The position numbers were made by a program, and so were the translations under genes. From the NCBI RefSeq assembly GCF_900101395.1, contig NZ_FMZO01000017.1, positions 48,660-112,659 on the forward strand: a stretch of 64,000 nt of DNA, written 5' to 3'. A model generated the notes under the pieces. That model made no database searches. It was given only the letters and a program-made list of their open reading frames with translations, and was not told the DNA's origin. Shown here one piece after another: positions 26,460 through 33,958 of the stretch (positions within the stretch are counted from its first letter, which is position 1; every line of letters begins with the position of its first letter). Source of the DNA: Niabella drilacis. GTDB lineage: Bacteria > Bacteroidota > Bacteroidia > Chitinophagales > Chitinophagaceae.

Positions 26460-27078
26460 ATTATCCGTACTTGTGGTAGAAGATCATTCCATCATTGCAG
26501 AGGGATTAAGCAGTATCCTGCAGGGCAGTGAGGGACTGGAACTAAGAGGCGTTTTTTCAACAGCGGAAGCAGCACTGCTGTTTTTAGGTTCCCAACCGGT
26601 AGATGTGCTGTTGCTGGATATCAGCCTTCCCGAAATGTCGGGAATTGAAATGTGCCGCACCGTAAAAAAGCAATACAAAAAAACGAAGATCATTGCACTT
26701 ACCAATCATACCGAAAAGAGCGTGGTCCAGGAGATGCTGGAAAGCGGAGCCGACGGATACCTGCTGAAGAATACGTCGAGGCAGGACCTCGTTGCCGCTA
26801 TTTCCCAGGTAATGAACAACCAGTTCATCATGCAGTCAGAAATACAAAAACTCCTGTTCAGCCCCACGCCCGCAGGCAAGGCATTGCCCCGTCTTACCAC
26901 ACGTGAAAAAGAAATACTCCAGCTGGTTGGCCAGGGCGCCACAACCAGTGCCATTGCCCGGCAACTATTTATCAGCCCCCAAACAGTAGAAACCCACCGC
27001 AGGAACCTGATGCAGAAATTTGAGGTTAATAACTCCGCCGCGCTGATAAAAAAAGCTACGGAAAAAGGGCTTCTTTAA
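26446..27078 (+). CDS. NarL/LuxR-type response regulator
   Basis: 210 residues: a receiver domain with EDH near 12, phospho-acceptor Asp in VLLLDISLPEMSG near 57, and the ALTNHTE/LKNTS switch positions; then a LuxR-type helix-turn-helix at about 143-205 (LTTREKEILQLVGQGATTSAIARQLFISPQTVETHRRNLMQKF in pieces). It would be phosphorylated by the kinase it overlaps (24519-26459). Its targets are unknown; nearby genes for exported proteins are candidates. Confidence 0.92.
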   Translation: MITHKLSVLVVEDHSIIAEGLSSILQGSEGLELRGVFSTAEAALLFLGSQPVDVLLLDISLPEMSGIEMCRTVKKQYKKTKIIALTNHTEKSVVQEMLESGADGYLLKNTSRQDLVAAISQVMNNQFIMQSEIQKLLFSPTPAGKALPRLTTREKEILQLVGQGATTSAIARQLFISPQTVETHRRNLMQKFEVNNSAALIKKATEKGLL

Positions 27079-27104
27079 CCTGCGCAGCGGAGCTGTTCCG
27101 CCAC

Positions 27105-27557
27105 TTATTTACCTGCTGTTTCCTTTTTCAGCTTCAGCAGTTCTGCCTTCAGCATTTCAATTTCTTCCTGCTGCTGCTTGATGGAGGCAACCAATACCGG
27201 TATCAGACCGGATTCATCAATCGTGGATACTTTTGCATCCCGGTAGGCATTTTTGCCAAACATATAGGACACTTTTTTTTCCTTAACAAGGCCGGGAAAT
27301 ACCTTTTTCACATTATCATCCATAAAACCATACTGCGCCCCTTCTGACAGCTTCAGGTATTTATAGTCCTTTGTTTTGTATTCGAATTGCCGGGGCTCAA
27401 GCTGTACAATTTTCTGTAGCGGGTTTTCAATTTCGGCCACCCGGGTTTTGAGTTCCTTATCGGTTAAGGTTTGCGCACCGGCAACGGATGCCAGGCTAAA
27501 GAAAAGAAACGCACCCAGTGTACGCACAACAATTTTGCGGTTGATCATGATCATCAA
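27105..27557 (-). CDS. Secreted S74-type (endosialidase chaperone-like) tail domain protein
   Basis: 150 residues with a signal peptide (TLGAFLFFSLASVAGA) and then the conserved intramolecular chaperone pattern: VAEIENPLQKIVQLEPRQFEYK, YGFMDDNVKKVFPGLV, and a C-terminal coiled coil SGLIPVLVASIKQQQEEIEMLKAELLKLKK. In phage tail fibres and some Bacteroidota surface proteins this domain trimerises, folds and then cleaves itself off a larger protein. Here it stands almost alone behind a signal peptide, with no long beta-helical stalk. Such short forms are common in Bacteroidota and of unknown function. Confidence 0.75.
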   Translation of the reverse strand: MMIMINRKIVVRTLGAFLFFSLASVAGAQTLTDKELKTRVAEIENPLQKIVQLEPRQFEYKTKDYKYLKLSEGAQYGFMDDNVKKVFPGLVKEKKVSYMFGKNAYRDAKVSTIDESGLIPVLVASIKQQQEEIEMLKAELLKLKKETAGK

Positions 27558-27620
27558 TTAAATTAAGGGAATAAAAAATAAGAACCCGGGCATCATAACC
27601 CGGTAAACATAAAGCGATCT

Positions 27621-27941
27621 TTAAACTGCTAACCGCGGAGGTGGTGTTGGTATGGGGCTGTGAAGCGGATGAACATAGGGCTGCAGGAAAGCACCGAATA
27701 TTTTTACAAAAGAGAGCCCCGGGATCGGTTCCACGCAGCCGTTATTGTTAATAAATTCTTTTTCAGGCAGCAGCTCTTTGATTTCGCTGGTCTTTTCCTC
27801 CATGCCCGCATCGGCCGCGAGGGCAATATGCTCCTTATTGACAGATTTTTCATACATCAGAACGATGTCCGGAGAAAAAGCTGCAAAAACGATCACCAGC
27901 ATTAAAAAGCCGGCAAAAATATGTCGGAGCAGACCAGCCAT
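27621..27941 (-). CDS. Small membrane-anchored protein of unknown function
   Basis: 106 residues from the ATG at 27941. An in-frame ATG at 27980 exists, but a good promoter box (TATCTTTG, 27950-27957 on the minus strand) lies between the two, so the inner ATG is chosen. One hydrophobic segment (IFAGFLMLVIVFAAFSPDIVLMY) is followed by a charged stretch and a proline-rich end (PLHSPIPTPPPRLAV). No family recognised. Confidence 0.55.
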   Translation of the reverse strand: MAGLLRHIFAGFLMLVIVFAAFSPDIVLMYEKSVNKEHIALAADAGMEEKTSEIKELLPEKEFINNNGCVEPIPGLSFVKIFGAFLQPYVHPLHSPIPTPPPRLAV

Positions 27942-27949
27942 GAATGCAG

Positions 27950-27981
27950 CAAAGATAGACGAACCGGCTAAAGCATACAAA
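27950..27981 (-). promoter_or_regulatory. Promoter of the small membrane protein gene
   Basis: Minus-strand TTTG (27978-27981), 20 bases, then TATCTTTG (27950-27957), close to the Bacteroidota TTTG-N19-TAnnTTTG arrangement. The ATG follows 8 bases after the -7 box. Confidence 0.6.
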
Positions 27982-28176
27982 TGGCAGTAAAGGAATTAAC
28001 CTATAAATGTACCCCCTGCCGATGCGGGCACTGAAGATCAGCCCGGGCAATCATATATGGGAAATAACAAAAGCTGCCTGGCGGGCCGCCTCCCCTTTTA
28101 TGTACATCGTTTTAAAATGCATTCCCTTCTTTCCATGGTAGGGGCGCCCCAACTAAAAATATCCTAATTTGCGGGC

Positions 28177-28626
28177 ATGGAAATAAAGATACGCAACGCT
28201 GTGGCAGCCGACTGCCAGCGGATACTGGAACTGGTAAAGGAACTGGCAGATTATGAAAAAGCCCCGCAGGAAGTTACCGTGTCGCTGGAGCATTTTACAG
28301 AAAGCGGCTTTGGCCCCAACCCGGTTTGGTGGGCATTTGTGGCGGAAACCGAAAACGGGATCGTGGCTTTTGCACTTTATTATATCCGCTTCTCAACCTG
28401 GAAGGGACAGGCCATGTACCTGGAAGATATTCTTGTAACAGAAAATATGCGCGGCCATAAGATCGGCGCCCGCCTGTTTGACCGGTTATTTGAAGAAGCA
28501 AAAGAAAAAGGATTCAAGCGGATCTGCTGGCAGGTGCTCGACTGGAATGCGCCCGCTATCAATTTCTACAAGAAATACAATGCCTCATTTGACGGCGAAT
28601 GGATCAATTGCGCGGTCTCTGTATAA
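28177..28626 (+). CDS. GNAT-family N-acetyltransferase
   Basis: 149 residues spanning a full GNAT fold similar to the diamine/spermidine acetyltransferase (SSAT-like) branch: MEIKIRNAVAADCQRILELVKELADYE at the N-terminus, MYLEDILVTENMRGHKIGARLFDRL (motif A, acetyl-CoA pyrophosphate loop RGHKIG) near 85-110, and CWQVLDWNAPAINFYKKYNA (motif B) near 122-142. It would transfer an acetyl group from acetyl-CoA to a small amine; the substrate is not determined. Single-gene unit. Confidence 0.9.
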   Translation: MEIKIRNAVAADCQRILELVKELADYEKAPQEVTVSLEHFTESGFGPNPVWWAFVAETENGIVAFALYYIRFSTWKGQAMYLEDILVTENMRGHKIGARLFDRLFEEAKEKGFKRICWQVLDWNAPAINFYKKYNASFDGEWINCAVSV

Positions 28627-28712
28627 GCCTGTTTTCAGGAAGTTTCCCTTTGCGGAAAGAAAAGGCCCCGCCATATGCAGGGCCTGGAAATAACCAGCAG
28701 CAATGGTCTTAA

Positions 28713-29786
28713 TCAGAAAGCGTATACAGCAGCCAATAAAAAGGTACCGGTACTTTTTGTTCCGTCACCGGAGTTTTTCATAAAAATGGGATCTTTTGCA
28801 CTATCGATCCTGAATTCGGGTATGATCGTTAGCCCGCTGGCCGGTTTAATATTCAATGACAGGGTGCCCTGTATAACGGAAGTGCCCAGTAAAGCGCTGC
28901 CATCCGGGTTGGTGATCACACCTTTCTTGTCGTCAAAATATTCCCCGCGCAGCGTTATGCCAAACTTTTCAGAGGGATCAACATTTACATATAACGCGGA
29001 TCCCCACCAGCTTTGGGAAGAGAGCTCCTCAGGCTTCACCATTTTCACGGTGCCATCATAACCCAGCGAGAACAGGTCGCTGATCTTTGCTGTAGCCGTC
29101 AGCCCCAGTTGGTTTGATGCGATGCCCGCCGTATCCTTTCCGCCCACATAGTTCAGGTAAACATTTACCTTTTCAGAAGTTTTGCTGAACTGCCCGATAA
29201 TGAATTTTTTATTCCACGGAGCGGAAAGATAGTCGGTCGGATTGGTGACGCCCGCCATCATCCCAAATCCTTTGCCCAACGAAAAGTCGGCCTTCAGACC
29301 GGTATGAGAGAAGGGGCCATAAGAGAACATATAGCTCATACTATAATTCCGGTTCAGTTGGGGATCGAGCAGTTCGTAACCCACATGGGTACCCCATTTC
29401 CCTGCAGATAACTTAATGGCATCTGTGGGGGAATAGGTAATATAAGCCTGTTTAATGGCCTGGGTAACTCCCGTCTCATTATAGGAAAACTCTCTTGCTC
29501 TTGTACCAAACCCCAGGTCAACCACCACTCCGGCCCGACCCTTGGTGTACCCTGCTTTCAGCGATGCCATACCCAATTCAAATGAATTATGCGAGTTGGT
29601 AAAGCTGGTAAAATTATTTGCCTGCTGGACGGATTTTGCATGATTAAAATTAAACCGGTAATAAGCATCCACAGAACCACTGATCTGCAGATCGCCTTTT
29701 TCTTCTCCTCCGCCGGTGGTTCCATCCTGGGCAAATAAGGCTCCGGAAATAAAGATCGTTTTTGTGAGCAACAGAATTTTTCTCAT
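28713..29786 (-). CDS. Porin-type outer-membrane beta-barrel protein
   Basis: 357 residues with a signal peptide (LLLTKTIFISGALFAQ) and a barrel of alternating amphipathic strands with frequent aromatic girdles, ending in TGTFLLAAVYAF with the terminal Phe typical of outer-membrane insertion. Features such as LQISGSVDAYYRFNFN, LSAGKWGTHVGYELLDP and NRNYSMSYMFSYGPFSHTGLKA match the BBP2-like porin family of Bacteroidota. It probably passes small solutes. The upstream region is very AT-rich (29880-30055). Confidence 0.85.
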   Translation of the reverse strand: MRKILLLTKTIFISGALFAQDGTTGGGEEKGDLQISGSVDAYYRFNFNHAKSVQQANNFTSFTNSHNSFELGMASLKAGYTKGRAGVVVDLGFGTRAREFSYNETGVTQAIKQAYITYSPTDAIKLSAGKWGTHVGYELLDPQLNRNYSMSYMFSYGPFSHTGLKADFSLGKGFGMMAGVTNPTDYLSAPWNKKFIIGQFSKTSEKVNVYLNYVGGKDTAGIASNQLGLTATAKISDLFSLGYDGTVKMVKPEELSSQSWWGSALYVNVDPSEKFGITLRGEYFDDKKGVITNPDGSALLGTSVIQGTLSLNIKPASGLTIIPEFRIDSAKDPIFMKNSGDGTKSTGTFLLAAVYAF

Positions 29787-30175
29787 TCAATAAAATTTTA
29801 ATTTGTTTTAAAACTGGTTTATGTCCATCCACTGGCAGGCCCTCTTCATGTTAGTTTTGGTGCTTTTACCGGTTAGAAATGAGTGTCAAATCCTCAGTTT
29901 AAATAATATTATTTATATTAATAATGTATATAATTTATTTAAATAGTCATAAAAACAAGTAAAACTAAAAATATAACTGATATTATTAGCAATAAAAATA
30001 CATAATTAAGAACAAATGTTAAATATTTTATTATATATATTTTATTATAATGTATAATACAGTCTTGCATTATTTTTCTTTCCGGGGATATTTTTCTGGT
30101 GGTAAGTTTGCGAACTTATCAGCAACTATTATCTTTGCGCCTCCCCGAAGGGGTCCTTCGGACAAAAAAATTTAC
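29787..30175. other. AT-rich divergent promoter region
   Basis: 389 bases between the porin and efp genes. 29900-30055 is nearly pure A+T with short runs such as TATATATTTTATTATA. The efp promoter lies at 30107-30137, and a GC hairpin CCCCGAAGGGG lies at 30143-30153 in its leader. No gene; the open frame upstream of the efp ATG is only its extension. Confidence 0.7.
30107..30137 (+). promoter_or_regulatory. efp promoter
   Basis: TTTG (30107-30110), 19 bases, TATCTTTG (30130-30137): an exact Bacteroidota sigma-ABfr-type promoter. Transcription would start near 30144, about 30 bases before the ATG at 30176. Confidence 0.75.
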
Positions 30176-30742
30176 ATGGCAAATACAGCAGACATCAGCC
30201 GCGGCATGATCTTAAAACTCGATGGCAATCTTTATTCGGTAGTGGAATTTGGTGAAAACAAAACTGCACGTGCGGCAGCAAAAGTTTGGGCCAAGTTAAA
30301 AGGTGTGGACAACAGCCGCACTATTGAAAAAACGTGGAATTCCGGAGATACGATCTACCCCGTTCGTGTTGAAAAGAGGGCTTACCAGTACCTGTACCAG
30401 GATGAAACCGGCTACAATTTCATGGATAATACCACTTTTGAGCAAATGAGCGTTGCAGAAAGCCTGATTGATGCGCCGCAATTCCTGAAAGAAGGACAGG
30501 AAGTTGCCATTGCCATAAATACAGAAACCGAACTTCCCGTTAGCGTGGAGCTTCCCGATAAGATTGTTATGCTCGTTACCTATACCGAGCCGGGACTGAA
30601 GGGCGATACCGCTACCCGCACGCTGAAGCCGGCTACGGTTGAAACCGGGGCCACGGTGAGCGTTCCTTTATTTGTGAACGAAGGAGAGCTCATTCGCGTT
30701 AATACCAAAACGGGCGAGTATGTTGAACGTGTAAAGGACTAA
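30176..30742 (+). CDS. efp: Elongation factor P, arginine-tip type
   Basis: 188 residues from ATG 30176; the longer open frame from 30050 runs through the promoter. EF-P rescues ribosomes stalled at polyproline. All three beta-barrel domains are present (GYNFMDNTTFEQMSV, VSVELPDKIVMLVTYTEPGLKGDTA, and PLFVNEGELIRVNTKTGEYVERVK). The domain I tip loop reads GENKTARAAAKVWAKLK instead of the common KPGKG type. Aligned on the flanking strands, the modified position is Arg32, as in the Pseudomonas loop NKSGRNAAVVKMKL, whose arginine is rhamnosylated by EarP. No earP or epmA/B gene lies in this window. The promoter is at 30107 and a strong terminator follows. Confidence 0.95.
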   Translation: MANTADISRGMILKLDGNLYSVVEFGENKTARAAAKVWAKLKGVDNSRTIEKTWNSGDTIYPVRVEKRAYQYLYQDETGYNFMDNTTFEQMSVAESLIDAPQFLKEGQEVAIAINTETELPVSVELPDKIVMLVTYTEPGLKGDTATRTLKPATVETGATVSVPLFVNEGELIRVNTKTGEYVERVKD

Positions 30743-30757
30743 ATTAAAATAACCTTG

Positions 30758-30794
30758 AAAAATGGCTTAAATCATCCGGTTTTAAGCCATTTTT
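30758..30794 (+). terminator. Intrinsic terminator after efp
   Basis: AAAAATGGCTTAAA, a 9-base loop, then TTTAAGCCATTTTT: a 14-bp perfect stem ending in a T-run, 16 bases after the efp stop. Confidence 0.88.
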
Positions 30795-30937
30795 CGTATA
30801 AATTGTAGTGTTTTTCTAAAATATCAAAAGAAAATGCTACTGAATTGTTTACCTTAGCTTTCTTCTTTCTTATTAATTTTCTATTGAGAGAAAAAATAAA
30901 GAAATCAGACTCCAAACTATTTTAAATCTTGAAGAAT

Positions 30938-31414
30938 ATGGACTTTAAGCAAATCCAGGAGTTAATCAAAATGATTAACAAATCGAATATTGGCGAATTA
31001 AGTATTGAACAAAAGGATTTCAAAATCTGCATCCGCCAGAAAGAAGAGCAGGTGACCCAGGTTGTTACCGCAGCACCTGTACAGCTGCATCAACCCCAGG
31101 CGCCCATAGCTTCGCTTCCTGCACAGGCGGCACCTGCAGCTGCCGGCGCACCAAAGGCTGCTGAAGCTCCTTCTAATGCCATTACTATTAAAAGCCCGAT
31201 GATCGGTACCTTTTACCGGAGACCGGCCCCCGACAAACCCAACTTTGTGGAAGAAGGTGATGTACTGGCACCCGGCAAGGTTATTTGTGTAATCGAAGCC
31301 ATGAAGCTTTTCAATGAAATCGAAAGTGAAGTAAGCGGAAAGGTGATCAAAGTATTGGTAGATGATGCCTCCCCGGTTGAATTTGATCAGCCCCTTTTCC
31401 TGGTAGAGCCTTAA
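30938..31414 (+). CDS. accB: Biotin carboxyl carrier protein of acetyl-CoA carboxylase
   Basis: 158 residues from ATG 30938; a TTG nine bases upstream is in frame but adds only three residues. The N-terminus MDFKQIQELIKMINKSN is the usual BCCP helix, residues 45-85 are an Ala/Pro-rich linker, and the C-terminal biotinyl domain contains VIEAMKLFNEIE with the biotinylated Lys123. AccB carries CO2 from biotin carboxylase to carboxyltransferase in the first step of fatty-acid synthesis. accC follows after 116 bases, an interval that holds a long hairpin. Confidence 0.95.
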   Translation: MDFKQIQELIKMINKSNIGELSIEQKDFKICIRQKEEQVTQVVTAAPVQLHQPQAPIASLPAQAAPAAAGAPKAAEAPSNAITIKSPMIGTFYRRPAPDKPNFVEEGDVLAPGKVICVIEAMKLFNEIESEVSGKVIKVLVDDASPVEFDQPLFLVEP

Positions 31415-31443
31415 TTTAATTTGATAAATAACCAATTTGAAGA

Positions 31444-31469
31444 TTTGAAAACAGGGTGCTGTTTTCAAA
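31444..31469 (+). promoter_or_regulatory. Hairpin between accB and accC
   Basis: TTTGAAAACAG, loop GGTG, CTGTTTTCAAA: an 11-bp perfect stem. The pairing extends outward imperfectly (AACCAATT on the left, AATTGGTT near 31479-31486 on the right) and is followed by a T-run. It may attenuate or process the accBC message. Confidence 0.5.
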
Positions 31470-31530
31470 ATACTTTTAATTGGTTTTTTATTTCCAAATC
31501 GGCCTATTATCAAATTATCAAATTAGAAAC

Positions 31531-32871
31531 ATGTTTAAAAAAATATTAATTGCGAACAGGGGTGAAATTGCCTTGCGTGTGATCCGGACCTGCAGGGAAA
31601 TGGGCATCCAGACCGTTGCGGTTTATTCTACAGCAGACAGTGAAAGCCTGCACGTGAAGTTTGCAGATGAGGCTGTTTGTATCGGAAGGCCTGCCAGCGT
31701 AGACTCATATTTAAATGTACCCAATATCATGGCGGCGGTGGAAATCACCAACGCGGATGCCGTGCATCCCGGTTATGGATTCCTTGCCGAAAATGCCAAA
31801 TTTGCCAATATCTGCAATGAAAACGGGATCAAATTCATTGGCCCCACTGCCGAAATGATCAACAAAATGGGCGACAAGGTTACGGCCAAGGAAACCATGA
31901 TCAAGGCAGGTGTACCGGTGGTTCCGGGAGGCGAAGGCCTGCTGAAGAGCCTGGATCATGCTAAGAGCGTTGCAAAGGAAATCGGGTACCCGGTTATCTT
32001 AAAAGCAACAGCCGGCGGTGGCGGAAAAGGCATGCGCATCGTTTGGGAAGAATCAGAAATAGAACGGGCCTACGATACCGCAAAAGCGGAAGCAGCCGCC
32101 TCCTTTAAAAACGACGGGATCTATATGGAAAAATTCGTGGAAGAGCCCCGTCATATAGAAATACAGGTAGCCGGTGACCAGTATGGCACCATTTGCCATC
32201 TCAGTGAGCGCGACTGCTCCATTCAGCGCCGGCACCAGAAACTGGTGGAAGAATCCCCCTCTCCGTTTATGACGGATGAACTGCGCCACGCTATGGGCGA
32301 GGCGGCAAAAAAAGCAGCAGGCGCCATCGGCTATGAAAGCGTAGGCACCATCGAGTTCCTGGTGGATAAGCACCGGAACTTTTATTTTATGGAGATGAAT
32401 ACCCGGATCCAGGTAGAACATTGTGTAACTGAAGAAGTGATCAATTTTGACCTGATCAAAGAACAGATCAAGATTGCAATGGGGGAAAAGGTTTCGGGGG
32501 CCGACTACCTTCCCCAGATGCACGCCATCGAGTGCCGGATCAATGCGGAAGACCCCTATAACGATTTCCGTCCCTCTCCCGGCAAGATCACCAACCTTCA
32601 TGTTCCCGGCGGACATGGTGTTCGGGTTGACAGCCATGTGTATGCAGGCTATACCATCCCTCCCTATTATGATTCCATGATCGGGAAACTGATCACAGTG
32701 GCACGCACACGCGATGAGGCCATCAATACCATGTACCGTGCACTGAGCGAATATGTGATCGAAGGTATAAAAACCACCATCCCCTTCCATCTGCAACTGA
32801 TGCAAAATGAAGATTTCCGTAATGGGAACTTCAACACCAAGTTCATGGAAAGCTTTGTAATGAAAAAATAA
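31531..32871 (+). CDS. accC: Biotin carboxylase subunit of acetyl-CoA carboxylase
   Basis: 446 residues from ATG 31531 ([25 protein letters not shown]); the open frame upstream to 31480 covers the hairpin region and is not coding. AccC uses ATP and bicarbonate to carboxylate biotin on AccB. ATP-grasp motifs are present: [15 protein letters not shown] near 160-172, [30 protein letters not shown] near 207-236, [18 protein letters not shown] near 283-300 and the catalytic Arg in CRINAEDP near 332. It forms an operon with accB and ends at a terminator. Confidence 0.96.
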   Translation: MFKKILIANRGEIALRVIRTCREMGIQTVAVYSTADSESLHVKFADEAVCIGRPASVDSYLNVPNIMAAVEITNADAVHPGYGFLAENAKFANICNENGIKFIGPTAEMINKMGDKVTAKETMIKAGVPVVPGGEGLLKSLDHAKSVAKEIGYPVILKATAGGGGKGMRIVWEESEIERAYDTAKAEAAASFKNDGIYMEKFVEEPRHIEIQVAGDQYGTICHLSERDCSIQRRHQKLVEESPSPFMTDELRHAMGEAAKKAAGAIGYESVGTIEFLVDKHRNFYFMEMNTRIQVEHCVTEEVINFDLIKEQIKIAMGEKVSGADYLPQMHAIECRINAEDPYNDFRPSPGKITNLHVPGGHGVRVDSHVYAGYTIPPYYDSMIGKLITVARTRDEAINTMYRALSEYVIEGIKTTIPFHLQLMQNEDFRNGNFNTKFMESFVMKK

Positions 32872-32894
32872 CGAAACACAGGTATACAACCACA

Positions 32895-32919
32895 ACCCGG
32901 CAATGCCGGGTTTTTTTTT
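32895..32919 (+). terminator. Intrinsic terminator after accC
   Basis: ACCCGGCA/TGCCGGGT hairpin followed by nine T residues, 24 bases after the accC stop. Confidence 0.88.
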
Positions 32920-33072
32920 GCTCCCCTGCCTGGTTGGGCCCGCCATAACAACTGCTGCTCCAATTCATATACGGAAAACCACAGTTCATGCAATGCTGCA
33001 TTGCGCAAAAATAGCAATGAAGCTATTTTTATGCGCGGAAGCAAGTTTTTCTACAACCATAAACAAAGCAAT

Positions 33073-33678
33073 ATGCGCAATTTACTCTTACTGGCTGCTT
33101 ACACAACAGCCCTTCTCTGTTTTTCATGCGATCAGGCTGGCAATACGAAGACGCCGGCAGCCGGCCCAACCACCACCAACGATTCAGCCGCTATGGTAAC
33201 CCGTGGCGCGTACCTGGTAACCATAGCAGGATGTAACGACTGTCACTCGCCTAAAAAAATGGGGCCCAACGGCCCGGAAGTGGTTCCCGAAACCCAGTTA
33301 TCGGGTTATCCTTCTGACCGGCCGGTCAGCAGCTTCGACAGTGCGCTGGCACAAAAAGGGATCGCCCAGTTTAACGAGGACATGACGGCGGCCGCGGGTC
33401 CCTGGGGAATCAGTTTTGCTTCAAACCTCACCAGTGACGACAGTGGTGCCGGGAGCTGGCCGCTTGAAAATTTTAAAAATGCCCTGAGACACGGAAAATT
33501 CAAAGGCATGGAAGCAGCCCGTCCGCTGCTGCCCCCAATGCCCTGGTTCAATTTAGCAAAACTTACCGACGAAGATATACAAGCCATTCATGCATATCTT
33601 AAAACCACAGCACCCGTTAAAAACGTAGCTCCTGCACCTATGCAGTTTAAAGACATGGCAAAACAGCCTGCCCGGTAA
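33073..33678 (+). CDS. c-type cytochrome lipoprotein
   Basis: 201 residues from ATG 33073, chosen because a lipoprotein signal starts there (RNLLLLAAYTTALLCFSC, Cys20); the upstream ATG at 33001 would bury it. One heme-binding motif CNDCH lies at about 55-59. Axial ligand candidates include the Met residues in KFKGMEAARPLLPPMPWFN. The C-terminal helix TDEDIQAIHAYLKTTAPVKN is typical of cytochrome c. Probably a periplasmic electron carrier anchored in the membrane. Its redox partner is not encoded nearby. Confidence 0.87.
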   Translation: MRNLLLLAAYTTALLCFSCDQAGNTKTPAAGPTTTNDSAAMVTRGAYLVTIAGCNDCHSPKKMGPNGPEVVPETQLSGYPSDRPVSSFDSALAQKGIAQFNEDMTAAAGPWGISFASNLTSDDSGAGSWPLENFKNALRHGKFKGMEAARPLLPPMPWFNLAKLTDEDIQAIHAYLKTTAPVKNVAPAPMQFKDMAKQPAR

Positions 33679-33930
33679 GGCAGAAGCGGACAATAAGAAC
33701 CACGGGCCGGTCAGAAAGGCTGTTCACCCTGAATTGTTGTTCAGAACACGATTCAAAGCAGACTTTTTGATCGGTCTTGCTGTTTAAGCGCAATGCGCGG
33801 CGGCCGCAGCAACACCAACAGCGCTGCATTTTTTGATACCGGTACAACGGTACCCGTTCAGTTGCAATACCTGTGGCAGGAACCGTTCATTTTGCAGCGC
33901 GGACTGTATACTGCTCTCATTTTTTTCCGG

Positions 33931-33938
33931 TAGCTTTG
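33931..33938 (+). promoter_or_regulatory. -7 box before the propeller-sensor gene
   Basis: TAGCTTTG matches TAnnTTTG. It lies 20 bases before the in-frame TTG at 33959 and downstream of the ATG at 33833, which therefore should not be the start. Confidence 0.5.
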
Positions 33939-33958
33939 TTCTCTACAATCTGATTTGC

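Noticed and set aside
30050..30175. N-terminal extension of EF-P
   Set aside because: The extension would be read through the promoter, and EF-P homologues begin at the inner ATG.
32053..32946. 297-residue minus-strand frame within accC
   Set aside because: Antisense shadow; accC is unmistakable, and the frame overlaps its terminator.
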